Positions 6,146-12,349 of a DNA stretch of 12,349 nt are shown piece after piece. Made by a program: the position numbers and the translations under genes. Source of the stretch: CAZQLE01 sp964593905 (GTDB lineage Bacteria > Chloroflexota > Anaerolineae > Anaerolineales > Anaerolineaceae); assembly GCA_964593905.1 (NCBI GenBank), contig CAZQLE010000115.1, positions 1 through 12,349 on the forward strand. The letters are read 5' to 3'. The notes under the pieces were generated by a model. That model searched no databases and was not told the DNA's origin. It saw only the letters and a list, made by a program, of their open reading frames with translations. Each line of letters begins with the position of its first letter. The first letter of the stretch is position 1.

Positions 6146-7324
6146 ATGAGCGATATCATTGCCTCTGAAAATCAAACCACTTCCGGGATCTATGCCAAAC
6201 GCGGTCTGGTGATCACCCGCGGGCAGGGCGCGCTGCTCTATGACGATCAGGGCAGAGAATACATCGACTGTGTCGGCGGGCAGGGCGTTGCCAACCTGGG
6301 CCATGCCCACCCGGCCGTGGCCGCCGCCATTTGCGCTCAGGCGCAAACACTGATCACCTGCCCCGAGATGTTCTACAACGACCGCCGCGCAGCATTGCAA
6401 ACCGCGCTGCTCAGGCTCGCCCCCGCTTCGGCCAGCCAGCGCGTCTTCCTGTGCAACTCGGGCACCGAGGCCGTGGAGGCCGCGCTGAAATTTGCCCGCT
6501 TCTCCACCGGCCGCCGCCAGATCATCGCCGCCATGCGCGGGTTTCATGGCCGCACCATGGGCGCCCTTTCGGCCACCTGGAATAAGAAATATCGCGAGGC
6601 CTTTGAGCCGCTGGTGGGCGACTTCACCCACGTCTCCTACAACAACCCGCAAAAGATCCGCGAAGCCGTTACCGAGAACACCGCCGCCGTGCTGCTGGAG
6701 GTGGTGCAGGGCGAAGGCGGCGTCTACCCCGGCAGCGCCGAATTTTTGCTGGCCGCGCAAGAAGCCTGCCTTCAGACCGGGGCGCTGTTGATCATCGACG
6801 AGGTGCAAACCGGGGTCGGCCGCACCGGAAAGATGTTCGCCCTGGAGCATTTTAACTTGCAACCCGATCTGGTCTGCGTTGCCAAATCGCTGGCAGGCGG
6901 CATTCCCATGGGTGCGGTGTTGATCGGCGAACGGGTCAAAACCTTCACACCGGGGCTGCATGGCTCAACCTTTGGCGGCAACCCCCTGGCTTGCGCCGCA
7001 GCGCTGGCCGTGCTGGATGCGCTGCAAAACGATCATCTGATCGAGCAGGCCGCCGAGAAAAGCGCGTATCTGATGCAAAAACTGGGCGCGCTCGATTCAC
7101 CGCTAATCCGCGAGGTGCGCGGGCTGGGTTTGCTGGTCGGGGTTGAGATTAAACAAAAGGTTGCGCCCTATCTTCAGGCGCTGACCGAGCGCGGCGTGCT
7201 GGCGCTTTCGGCCGGGATGAATGTCATCCGCCTGCTGCCGCCGCTGGTGATCACCCATACCCAGTTGGACCGTGTGGTGGAGACATTGGATGAGGTGCTG
7301 CATGGCGAACTCGCCGCAGAGTGA
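6146..7324 (+). CDS. lysJ: LysW-semialdehyde aminotransferase (LysJ/ArgD, class III PLP)
   Basis: This 392-residue PLP enzyme transfers an amino group, normally from glutamate, to the LysW-bound semialdehyde, giving LysW-bound ornithine or lysine. Class III aminotransferase marks are clear: NSGTEA (104-109), FHGRTMG (133-139), the PLP-binding aspartate in IIDEVQTGVGRTG (D218) and the Schiff-base lysine in VCVAKSLAGG (K247). The length fits ArgD/LysJ. The ATG at 6146 is preferred. A GTG at 6131 would add five residues but lacks a ribosome site; the AGGTGA there more likely serves the ATG, though its spacing of 11 is long. The end overlaps the start of lysK by 23 bases, implying coupled translation. 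Confidence 0.94.
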   Translation: MSDIIASENQTTSGIYAKRGLVITRGQGALLYDDQGREYIDCVGGQGVANLGHAHPAVAAAICAQAQTLITCPEMFYNDRRAALQTALLRLAPASASQRVFLCNSGTEAVEAALKFARFSTGRRQIIAAMRGFHGRTMGALSATWNKKYREAFEPLVGDFTHVSYNNPQKIREAVTENTAAVLLEVVQGEGGVYPGSAEFLLAAQEACLQTGALLIIDEVQTGVGRTGKMFALEHFNLQPDLVCVAKSLAGGIPMGAVLIGERVKTFTPGLHGSTFGGNPLACAAALAVLDALQNDHLIEQAAEKSAYLMQKLGALDSPLIREVRGLGLLVGVEIKQKVAPYLQALTERGVLALSAGMNVIRLLPPLVITHTQLDRVVETLDEVLHGELAAE

Positions 7325-8363
7325 AGCCCCCGCCACCCTGCTGGGTCTGGTGGAACGTCCCAGCGTTTCGGGCAAAGAACACACCGCGGCCATCTGGCTG
7401 GCAGAGCGCGCCGCCCAACTGGGTGCAGACCAGGCCGGGTTGGATGAAGCCGGCAGCGTCATCGCCGTGTGGGGCAGCGGCCCGCGCCAGATCGTTCTGC
7501 TGGGGCACATCGATACTGTGCCCGGCGAGATCGCAGTGCGGGTGGAAGACGGGCAGCTTTACGGCCGCGGCAGTGTGGATGCCAAAGGGCCGCTGGCCGC
7601 CTTTATCGACGCGGCGGCGGCCGTGAGAGCCGCCCCCGGCTGGCAGGTGGTGGTGATCGGCGCCGTGGGTGAAGAGACCGATTCCATCGGTGCGCGCAGC
7701 GTGGTCGACCGTTACCGGCCCGAATTTGCCATCATCGGCGAACCCAGCCGCTGGGAGCGGGTGACACTGGGTTATAAGGGCTGTGCAGCGGCCATTATTC
7801 ACACCCAGAAAACCGCCGGGCACAGCGCCCGCGCTGAAGAGAGCGCCTGCGACGCAGCCATTGCGATCTGGAACAGGCTTTACCAACGGGTGGAAGACTT
7901 CAACAGCAACAAAAAAGCCGCTTTTGACCAGATTCAGGCCAATCTGGGTGGCTTTTCATCACACAGCGATGGCTTTGCCGAAAACGCCGAGATCCAGATC
8001 CGCGCCCGGCTGCCGCTCGACCTGCCCCCCGCCGCCTGGTATGCCTGGGTCGAGGCGTGCGCCGGCGAAGCAGTGGTCGAACGCCGGGGATATGACATTC
8101 CGGCCTACCGCAGCGATAAAAATAGCCCGCTGGTGCGGGCGTTTCTGGGTGCGGTACGTGCCGAAGGCGGGCAACCGGGTTTTGTGGTCAAAACCGGCAC
8201 GGCCGATCTGAACATCGTTGCCCCGGTGTGGGGCTGCCCGGCGCTGGCCTATGGGCCGGGCGACTCGGCGCTCGACCACACCCCCCATGAACACATCGAT
8301 TTGCAGGAATATGCGCTGGGGGTCAGGGTGTTAAGCGGGGTGCTGCAAAGCCTGATGAAATAA
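7302..8363 (+). CDS. lysK: LysW-ornithine/lysine hydrolase (LysK, M20 metallopeptidase)
   Basis: This 353-residue M20-family zinc hydrolase cuts the finished ornithine or lysine from LysW, freeing the carrier. Metal-site motifs are in order: GHIDTVPG (H69, D71), GRGSVDAKGPLAA (D93), the catalytic pair GEET (E124, E125), GEPS (E147) and a late histidine in LDHTPHEH (about H326). The ATG at 7302 follows GAGGTG (7292-7297) and lies inside the end of lysJ. A reading from 7272 would add ten unlikely residues. It is the last gene of the operon. It faces the MoaD-like gene tail to tail across only 29 bases, in which I see no good terminator. The family and role are secure by context; the amino acid released is inferred to be ornithine. 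Confidence 0.93.
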   Translation: MANSPQSEAPATLLGLVERPSVSGKEHTAAIWLAERAAQLGADQAGLDEAGSVIAVWGSGPRQIVLLGHIDTVPGEIAVRVEDGQLYGRGSVDAKGPLAAFIDAAAAVRAAPGWQVVVIGAVGEETDSIGARSVVDRYRPEFAIIGEPSRWERVTLGYKGCAAAIIHTQKTAGHSARAEESACDAAIAIWNRLYQRVEDFNSNKKAAFDQIQANLGGFSSHSDGFAENAEIQIRARLPLDLPPAAWYAWVEACAGEAVVERRGYDIPAYRSDKNSPLVRAFLGAVRAEGGQPGFVVKTGTADLNIVAPVWGCPALAYGPGDSALDHTPHEHIDLQEYALGVRVLSGVLQSLMK

Positions 8364-8392
8364 ACGTGGCAAATTTTAAATTTTCCCCGTTT

Positions 8393-8677
8393 TCAGCAGG
8401 CGCCGCCCCCCACCGGAGGGAACAGGTCAATTAAATCTCTGGAAAACAGGGCGGTGTGCAGATTGTCGGGCAGAAAGTGCACATCGCGCCCATTGACAAA
8501 GACATGCACATATTGCATCAGGCGGCCCTCGCCATCCAGCACCTCATTCCGCAGCACCGGGTAGGTCTCCACCAGCATATCCAACGTCTGCTGCACCGTA
8601 CTGCCCTCGGGCAACGGTAGATCGACACTTTTCGCACCCACCAGCAAACGCAGTGTGGCATAAACGTTGATTTTCAT
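8393..8677 (-). CDS. MoaD/ThiS-like sulfur-carrier protein with extended C-terminus
   Basis: A 94-residue ubiquitin-fold protein of the MoaD/ThiS group. It starts MKINVYATLR, has the GSTVQQTLDML helix and VFVNGRDV strand, and ends DLIDLFPPVGGGAC. Such proteins become C-terminal thiocarboxylates on Gly-Gly after adenylation by an E1-like enzyme and donate sulfur to molybdopterin, thiamin, cysteine or other products. Most end exactly at Gly-Gly; here Ala93-Cys94 follow. Activation would therefore need trimming, as for QbsE, whose two extra residues are removed by a JAMM peptidase. GGAG lies 5 bases before the ATG. No partner (MoaE, MoeB, ThiF, JAMM protease) is in the window, so the pathway is unknown. 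Confidence 0.85.
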   Translation of the reverse strand: MKINVYATLRLLVGAKSVDLPLPEGSTVQQTLDMLVETYPVLRNEVLDGEGRLMQYVHVFVNGRDVHFLPDNLHTALFSRDLIDLFPPVGGGAC

Positions 8678-8796
8678 CCCAGCTCCATGCAGAATAAATT
8701 GGATTCTATCTTCAAATTAATTTCATCAGATTGATCAACAAACTCTTAATCGGAGGGAAAGCGTAGGGAAAGGGTCAAGTAGGCAGCGCCGCAGCG

Positions 8797-8880
8797 TGCT
8801 ATGATCTTTTTAAAGTTTTTGGACACTCCTCTTCTCCTCCGATATGAGAGCCGGGTAGGCGCCCCGGCTCTCACTATTTA
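8797..8880 (+). ncRNA. Possible small RNA: extended -10, CU-rich stretch, hairpin
   Basis: On the plus strand an extended -10 sequence, TGC-TATGAT (8797-8805), would start transcription near 8812. The RNA would contain CTCCTCTTCTCCTCC (8826-8840), complementary to Shine-Dalgarno sequences, and end in the hairpin at 8845-8873. No good -35 box is seen and the T-run after the hairpin is poor (CTATTTA). The adjacent genes are both on the minus strand, so no coding gene needs this promoter. This is a tentative call. Confidence 0.25.
8845..8873. terminator. Strong hairpin between the YcxB-like and MoaD-like genes
   Basis: The perfect 11-bp stem TGAGAGCCGGG (8845-8855) / CCCGGCTCTCA (8863-8873) has a 7-base loop. 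It sits 34 bases past the stop of the minus-strand YcxB-like gene and so probably ends that transcript, but neither strand has a clean T-run after it. On the plus strand it could be the 3' end of a small RNA. The rest of 8678-8907 shows no gene. Confidence 0.5.
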
Positions 8881-8907
8881 ACCCGGGCTGCGTTTCGGCG
8901 TCATCCT

Positions 8908-9423
8908 TTAACTGCGGTCTTTTAATTCTCCGCTTTTGACCTTATCATAGACCAGGGTAAGCACGCTGTCCCAATCCTGCGGGTCTGCAAAAAACGATTT
9001 CAACAGAAAATTAAAAGACTTGTCATCCCGAAAAATCAGAATCAAGTCCGCGGTGATTTTTGCCGCTGTGTAACTGCTCCACGGGTGTGAAAACTCGCCG
9101 TGCGCCGAGCGCAGTGTCAACCCCTTGTCGCCAACCTCGCCGCTCAAGACCTCCTGCATTTCCGGTCGTTTGCGCAGCATGGTCGCGGCCGTCAGCCGCG
9201 GATATTGCAACAGGTAAAAACCCGCCCCGATCAGGATGGCAATCGGGAAGAGATACTCGATCTGAAAACGTCCCACCGCAGTGACCATGCGGATTATAAA
9301 AAACACGATCATCACCACCATCGTTGTCAGCGAGATGATGGTGAACGTCTTGCGCAGCACCCCTTCGCGAATAATTTGCTCCAGTTCTTTCGCGTTTAAC
9401 TTTCCAGAAAATGAATAACTCAT
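8908..9423 (-). CDS. YcxB-like membrane protein of unknown function
   Basis: A 171-residue protein with two predicted membrane helices (about residues 27-46 and 57-73) and a soluble C-terminal domain (about 94-165). It resembles the YcxB-like family: a short N-terminal segment, a helix pair, then a beta-rich domain with a central aromatic (W115 in SHPWSSYTA) and a late hydrophobic strand-helix (LILIFRDDKSFNFLLKSFF). No catalytic motif is visible and the family has no settled function. AAGGG lies 7 bases before the ATG. It is divergent from the peptidase gene across 213 bases, and its 3' end is followed by the hairpin at 8845-8873. It appears to be transcribed alone. The family assignment rests on overall architecture only and is moderate. 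Confidence 0.7.
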   Translation of the reverse strand: MSYSFSGKLNAKELEQIIREGVLRKTFTIISLTTMVVMIVFFIIRMVTAVGRFQIEYLFPIAILIGAGFYLLQYPRLTAATMLRKRPEMQEVLSGEVGDKGLTLRSAHGEFSHPWSSYTAAKITADLILIFRDDKSFNFLLKSFFADPQDWDSVLTLVYDKVKSGELKDRS

Positions 9424-9636
9424 TGGCTAACCCTTTTTTAATTTTTATGGATAGCTCGATCCCGGTAACAGAATCGACAGAGGCCCTGCGCCGGGTTCGG
9501 CGAAGAAAAGCAGCGCCCGGCAAACCTACTGTCAGAACAACCTACCCAGAATTAATTATAGCGGAGGAAAGCCCCAAAACGATGCAACAAAATGATGCGC
9601 ACAACGTAGAAATAGACAGAAAGGATCGATCCTCCC
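9424..9636. other. Divergent intergenic region, promoters not resolved
   Basis: These 213 bases separate the minus-strand YcxB-like gene from the plus-strand peptidase operon and should hold promoters for both. AT-rich patches occur (near 9428-9448 and 9549-9560), but none pairs with a convincing -35 box at proper spacing. A GGATCGATCC palindrome (9623-9632) lies just before the peptidase start. Open frames here are short and unlike known proteins. Confidence 0.4.
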
Positions 9637-11133
9637 ATGGAACCCTCGCGCATAAAACACACCCTGACCGGGGTTGTCGGCTGCATTTTGATGGCCGGCA
9701 TTTTTTTGGCCGGCTGCGCACCGATGGATGCCGCCCCTGTTCGCACAGGTACGATTGCCCTGGAAAGCTGCACCCTGACCGCTCCGGGGCTGACCTTTAG
9801 CCAGAATGCCCGCTGCGGTACACTGACCGTTTTTGAAAAACCTGAAACACAAAGCGGCAAAACGCTTGACCTGAAAATTGCAGTCATCCCGGCTCAGAGC
9901 AGCAGCCCGCTGCCCGATCCGCTCTTTCTGCTGGCCGGCGGCCCCGGTGAGGCAGCCACCCGCGCCTTTGTGCCTTTTGTGAAAGCCCTGGACCGGGTGA
10001 ATTTCAAACGTGATCTGGTGCTGGTAGACCAGCGCGGCACCGGCGAAAACTCGCCCTTCCAGTGCCCGGCTGCCGAAGAAGCGTCCAAAAAGATCGACAC
10101 CCAGGATACTGCCGCCCTGGCGCAGAATTTGACCCAATGTTATCACGAGGCCGGTGTTAACCCGCAGCAATATGCCACCCGAATCGCCGTGCAAGACCTG
10201 GACGCGGTGCGCGCCGGGCTGGGTTATGATCAGATCAACCTGCTCGGGGTCTCTTACGGCACCCGCGTCGCGCTGACCTACCTGCGCCAGTACCCCGGTC
10301 AGGTGCGCACCCTGACCCTCGACGGGGTGGTGCCCGACGGCTGGACACTGGGCAGCAGCGCCGACGCCGATTCACAGCGCGCGCTGGATCTAACCTTTGA
10401 GCGCTGCCTGGCTGATTCGGCCTGCGGGCAGACCTTTCCCGATCTGACCGCAGAGTTTAACCAACTGCTGACCACGCTGGAAGAAAAACCCGCCGCAGTT
10501 ACCGTGCCAGATCCGCTGACCGGCGAAGATACCGCAGTTGAGCTCACCCGCGACAGCGCCGCCGGAACCATCCGACTGATCAACTACAACAGCGAGTACA
10601 CCGCGCTGCTGCCCTGGATGATCCACCGTGCTGCGCAGGGCGATTATCGCCCTCTGGCCGCACAGCAGTTAATCGTCAACGGCGAACTGAGCGGCGCGCT
10701 TGATTTTGGAATGTATTACAGCGTCATCTGCCAGGAGGACGTGCCTTTCCTGCCGCAGGGCACGGCTGAAAGCGCCGGCTACTTGCAGTATGACTTTGAC
10801 CTGCCGCGACAGTTATGCGCCGGTCTGGCCCTCACCCCGCAGCCCGCAGAACAACGCACCCCCTTTGCCGCCGATGTGCCCACCCTGATCCTCTCCGGCG
10901 AGGCCGATCCGGTCACACCGCCGGCCAACGGCGACCAGGCCGCGGCCAACCTGAGCAACAGCAAACATCTGGTAATTCCCCAGTTGGGTCACGGCAACAT
11001 GACCCGCGGCTGTGTGCCCTCCATTTTGCGTGATTTTCTCGAAGCCGGTTCGGTCGAGAATCTGGATACCGCCTGTATCGAACAGATCAAAGCGCAGCCA
11101 TTTTTCATCAGCCCGATGGGCCCACAGCCATAG
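9637..11133 (+). CDS. Lipoprotein alpha/beta-hydrolase, tripeptidyl-aminopeptidase-like (S33)
   Basis: A 498-residue exported serine hydrolase related to proline iminopeptidases and Streptomyces tripeptidyl aminopeptidases. The N-terminus is a lipoprotein signal: a basic start, a hydrophobic stretch and lipobox LAGC with the lipidated Cys27, so the enzyme should be anchored outside the membrane. The hydrolase core shows the oxyanion motif AGGPGEA, LVDQRGTGENSPF, and the nucleophile elbow GVSYG (S206). The C-terminal TAP-like domain supplies the acid in SGEADPVTPP (D424) and the base in LGHGN (H452). The triad is thus complete. AAGGA lies 11 bases before the ATG, a longish spacing. Its stop overlaps the ribosome site of the ABC ATPase gene, suggesting one operon. 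It probably trims external peptides from the N-terminus; the exact substrate is unknown. Confidence 0.9.
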   Translation: MEPSRIKHTLTGVVGCILMAGIFLAGCAPMDAAPVRTGTIALESCTLTAPGLTFSQNARCGTLTVFEKPETQSGKTLDLKIAVIPAQSSSPLPDPLFLLAGGPGEAATRAFVPFVKALDRVNFKRDLVLVDQRGTGENSPFQCPAAEEASKKIDTQDTAALAQNLTQCYHEAGVNPQQYATRIAVQDLDAVRAGLGYDQINLLGVSYGTRVALTYLRQYPGQVRTLTLDGVVPDGWTLGSSADADSQRALDLTFERCLADSACGQTFPDLTAEFNQLLTTLEEKPAAVTVPDPLTGEDTAVELTRDSAAGTIRLINYNSEYTALLPWMIHRAAQGDYRPLAAQQLIVNGELSGALDFGMYYSVICQEDVPFLPQGTAESAGYLQYDFDLPRQLCAGLALTPQPAEQRTPFAADVPTLILSGEADPVTPPANGDQAAANLSNSKHLVIPQLGHGNMTRGCVPSILRDFLEAGSVENLDTACIEQIKAQPFFISPMGPQP

Positions 11134-11144
11134 GAGCCGCACTC

Positions 11145-11879
11145 ATGATTGAAGTCAAAAATATCCACAAAAGTTTTGGCACGATCCAGGCGCTGCGCGG
11201 GGTTTCGTTTCAGGCCAAAGACGGTCAGATCACCGGCCTGCTGGGCCCCAACGGCGCAGGAAAAACCACCACGCTGCGCGTCCTCTACACCGTCTTGCAG
11301 CCCGACAGCGGCGAAGCAGCGATTAATGGCCTGGATATCCGCCGCCAGGCATTGCAAGTGCGCCAGTGCATCGGCGTGCTGCCCGATTCGCACGGGCTTT
11401 ACCCGCGTCTAACCTCGCGCGAGAACATCCGCTATTTTGGTCAACTGCACGGTCTGAAAGGCGCGGCTCTGGACGATAAAATCAACACCCTTTCAAAACT
11501 GCTGGAGATGGAAGACATCCTCGACCGCCGCACCGAAGGCTTCTCGACCGGGCAACGCATGAAGGTTGCCATCGCCCGCGCCCTGATCCACGACCCGCAA
11601 AATGTAATGCTCGATGAGCCCACCGCCGGGCTGGATGTAATCAGCACCCGCTCGATGCGCACCTTTATCAGCCGGCTGCGCGATGAAGGCAAATGCGTGG
11701 TCTTTTCATCGCATATCATGCAGGAGGTTTCGATGCTGTGTGATCATATCGTGGTCATCTCCGCCGGGCAGGTGGCTGCCAGCGGCACACCCAATGACCT
11801 GCGCCGCGCCGCCGGAACCGAGAACCTGGAAGATGCCTTTGTGGCTGCCATCGGCAGTGAAGAAGGGTTGCAAAAATGA
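11145..11879 (+). CDS. ABC transporter ATP-binding protein, NatA-like
   Basis: This 244-residue ATPase drives an ABC exporter whose membrane subunit is encoded next. The Walker A motif is GPNGAGKTT (34-42), the signature FSTGQ (133-137) has the STG form typical of NatA-like proteins, the Walker B is VMLDEPTAGLD (154-164, catalytic E158) and the switch histidine is in SSHIMQEV (H190). The Q-loop region reads GVLPDSHGLYPRLT and lacks the usual glutamine, as I recall in some NatA relatives. AGGAG (11132-11136) overlaps the stop of the peptidase gene and lies 8 bases before the ATG. Its last four bases overlap the next start (ATGA). NatAB of Bacillus subtilis exports sodium, but similar pairs export drugs or peptides, so the substrate is open. 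Confidence 0.93.
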   Translation: MIEVKNIHKSFGTIQALRGVSFQAKDGQITGLLGPNGAGKTTTLRVLYTVLQPDSGEAAINGLDIRRQALQVRQCIGVLPDSHGLYPRLTSRENIRYFGQLHGLKGAALDDKINTLSKLLEMEDILDRRTEGFSTGQRMKVAIARALIHDPQNVMLDEPTAGLDVISTRSMRTFISRLRDEGKCVVFSSHIMQEVSMLCDHIVVISAGQVAASGTPNDLRRAAGTENLEDAFVAAIGSEEGLQK

Positions 11880-12349
11880 GCCGCATCTGGACCGTATTCA
11901 AAAAAGAAGTGATCGACAACCTGCGCGACAAACGCGCTTTGAGCAGCTCGCTGCTCACCCCGCTCTTTACCCCGCTGCTGCTGATCGCCCTGATCGCGGT
12001 GCTCGGCCGCACCGTAATGGCCGACCCGGCCGAAAAACCGCTGCGGCTGCCCGTATCGGGGGCCGAGTATGCCCCCGGGCTGATCGATTATCTGCGCCAG
12101 AACAATGTCGAGATTCTGCCCGCCCCAACCGACCCCGAAACCGCCGTGCGCAATGCCGAGGTCGATCTGGTGCTGGTGATCGACCCCGGTTATGCCGAAG
12201 AAATGCAGGCCGGGCGCTCCGCACCGGTCCGCATGGTGATCGATTCTTCCCGCCAGTCGGCGCTGCCCGCCTTGCAGCGCTCGCAGCAACTGCTGCAAAC
12301 CTACAACGGCATTCTGGGCACCCTGCGGCTTCAGGCGCGCGGGATTAAC
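11876..12349 (+). CDS. ABC-2 type permease, NatB-like (3' end outside window)
   Basis: The first 158 codons of a membrane subunit that should pair with the ATPase just upstream. It starts MSRIWTVFKKEVIDNLRDKR, the typical N-terminal amphipathic segment of NatB-type permeases, followed by one membrane helix (about residues 23-44). Then comes an extracellular domain (from about residue 46) with alternating strands such as VDLVLVIDPGYAEEM and VRMVIDSS. The remaining membrane helices, expected at the C-terminus, lie beyond the window. The frame is open to the last base and the start overlaps the ATPase stop by 4 bases, so translation is probably coupled. The family is clear; the transported substrate is unknown. 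Confidence 0.88.
   Translation, partial: MSRIWTVFKKEVIDNLRDKRALSSSLLTPLFTPLLLIALIAVLGRTVMADPAEKPLRLPVSGAEYAPGLIDYLRQNNVEILPAPTDPETAVRNAEVDLVLVIDPGYAEEMQAGRSAPVRMVIDSSRQSALPALQRSQQLLQTYNGILGTLRLQARGIN

Noticed and set aside
6125..6961. Minus-strand frame of 278 codons opposite lysJ
   Set aside because: The opposite strand carries an intact aminotransferase with every expected motif; this frame has none and is a codon-bias artefact.
8364..8392. A terminator between the convergent lysK and MoaD-like genes
   Set aside because: The 29-base gap is AT-rich but forms no convincing stem with a T-run on either strand.
11683..12348. Plus-strand frame of 221 codons across the ABC ATPase and permease genes
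   Set aside because: It is an Arg/Pro/Ala-rich shadow. The true frames, from 11145 and 11876, show ABC motifs, ribosome sites and an ATGA overlap.

Overview
The window looks like a piece of a bacterial chromosome, most likely from the Chloroflexota (Anaerolineae-like). That placement is an inference. It rests on a complete LysW-carrier amino-acid operon joined to argG, GC-rich codon use, bacterial promoters and Shine-Dalgarno sites, a lipobox signal peptide, and an intergenic mosaic of short repeats. No rRNA, tRNA, CRISPR array, phage gene or transposase is visible.

Layout: (1) 28-1065, minus strand: a class 3 (Rhizobium etli type) L-asparaginase. (2) About 1120-1580: a non-coding mosaic of short repeats and hairpins. 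(3) 1656-1846: a near-perfect sigma-70 promoter, then a roughly 155-nt leader that can close on itself through a 10-bp helix and ends in a strong intrinsic terminator about 35 bases before the argG start codon. This looks like a riboswitch or attenuator and is the most interesting part of the window. (4) 1881-8363: argG-lysW-lysX-argC-lysZ-lysJ-lysK, seven closely packed or overlapping genes. (5) 8393-8677, minus: a MoaD/ThiS-like protein with two residues after its Gly-Gly. (6) 8678-8907: an intergenic region with a possible small RNA. (7) 8908-9423, minus: a YcxB-like membrane protein. (8) 9637-12349, plus: a lipoprotein alpha/beta-hydrolase peptidase, a NatA-like ABC ATPase and the first 158 codons of a NatB-like permease, in one apparent operon.

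How the main operon works (family knowledge applied to the sequence): LysW carries the substrate amino acid on its C-terminal Glu. LysX ligates glutamate or alpha-aminoadipate to it. LysZ phosphorylates, ArgC/LysY reduces and LysJ aminates the bound intermediate, and LysK releases ornithine or lysine. Because ArgG (citrulline to argininosuccinate) heads the operon and no aminoadipate-forming genes are present, arginine synthesis is the most likely role. A second role in lysine synthesis cannot be excluded. ArgF and ArgH are not in the window and must be encoded elsewhere.
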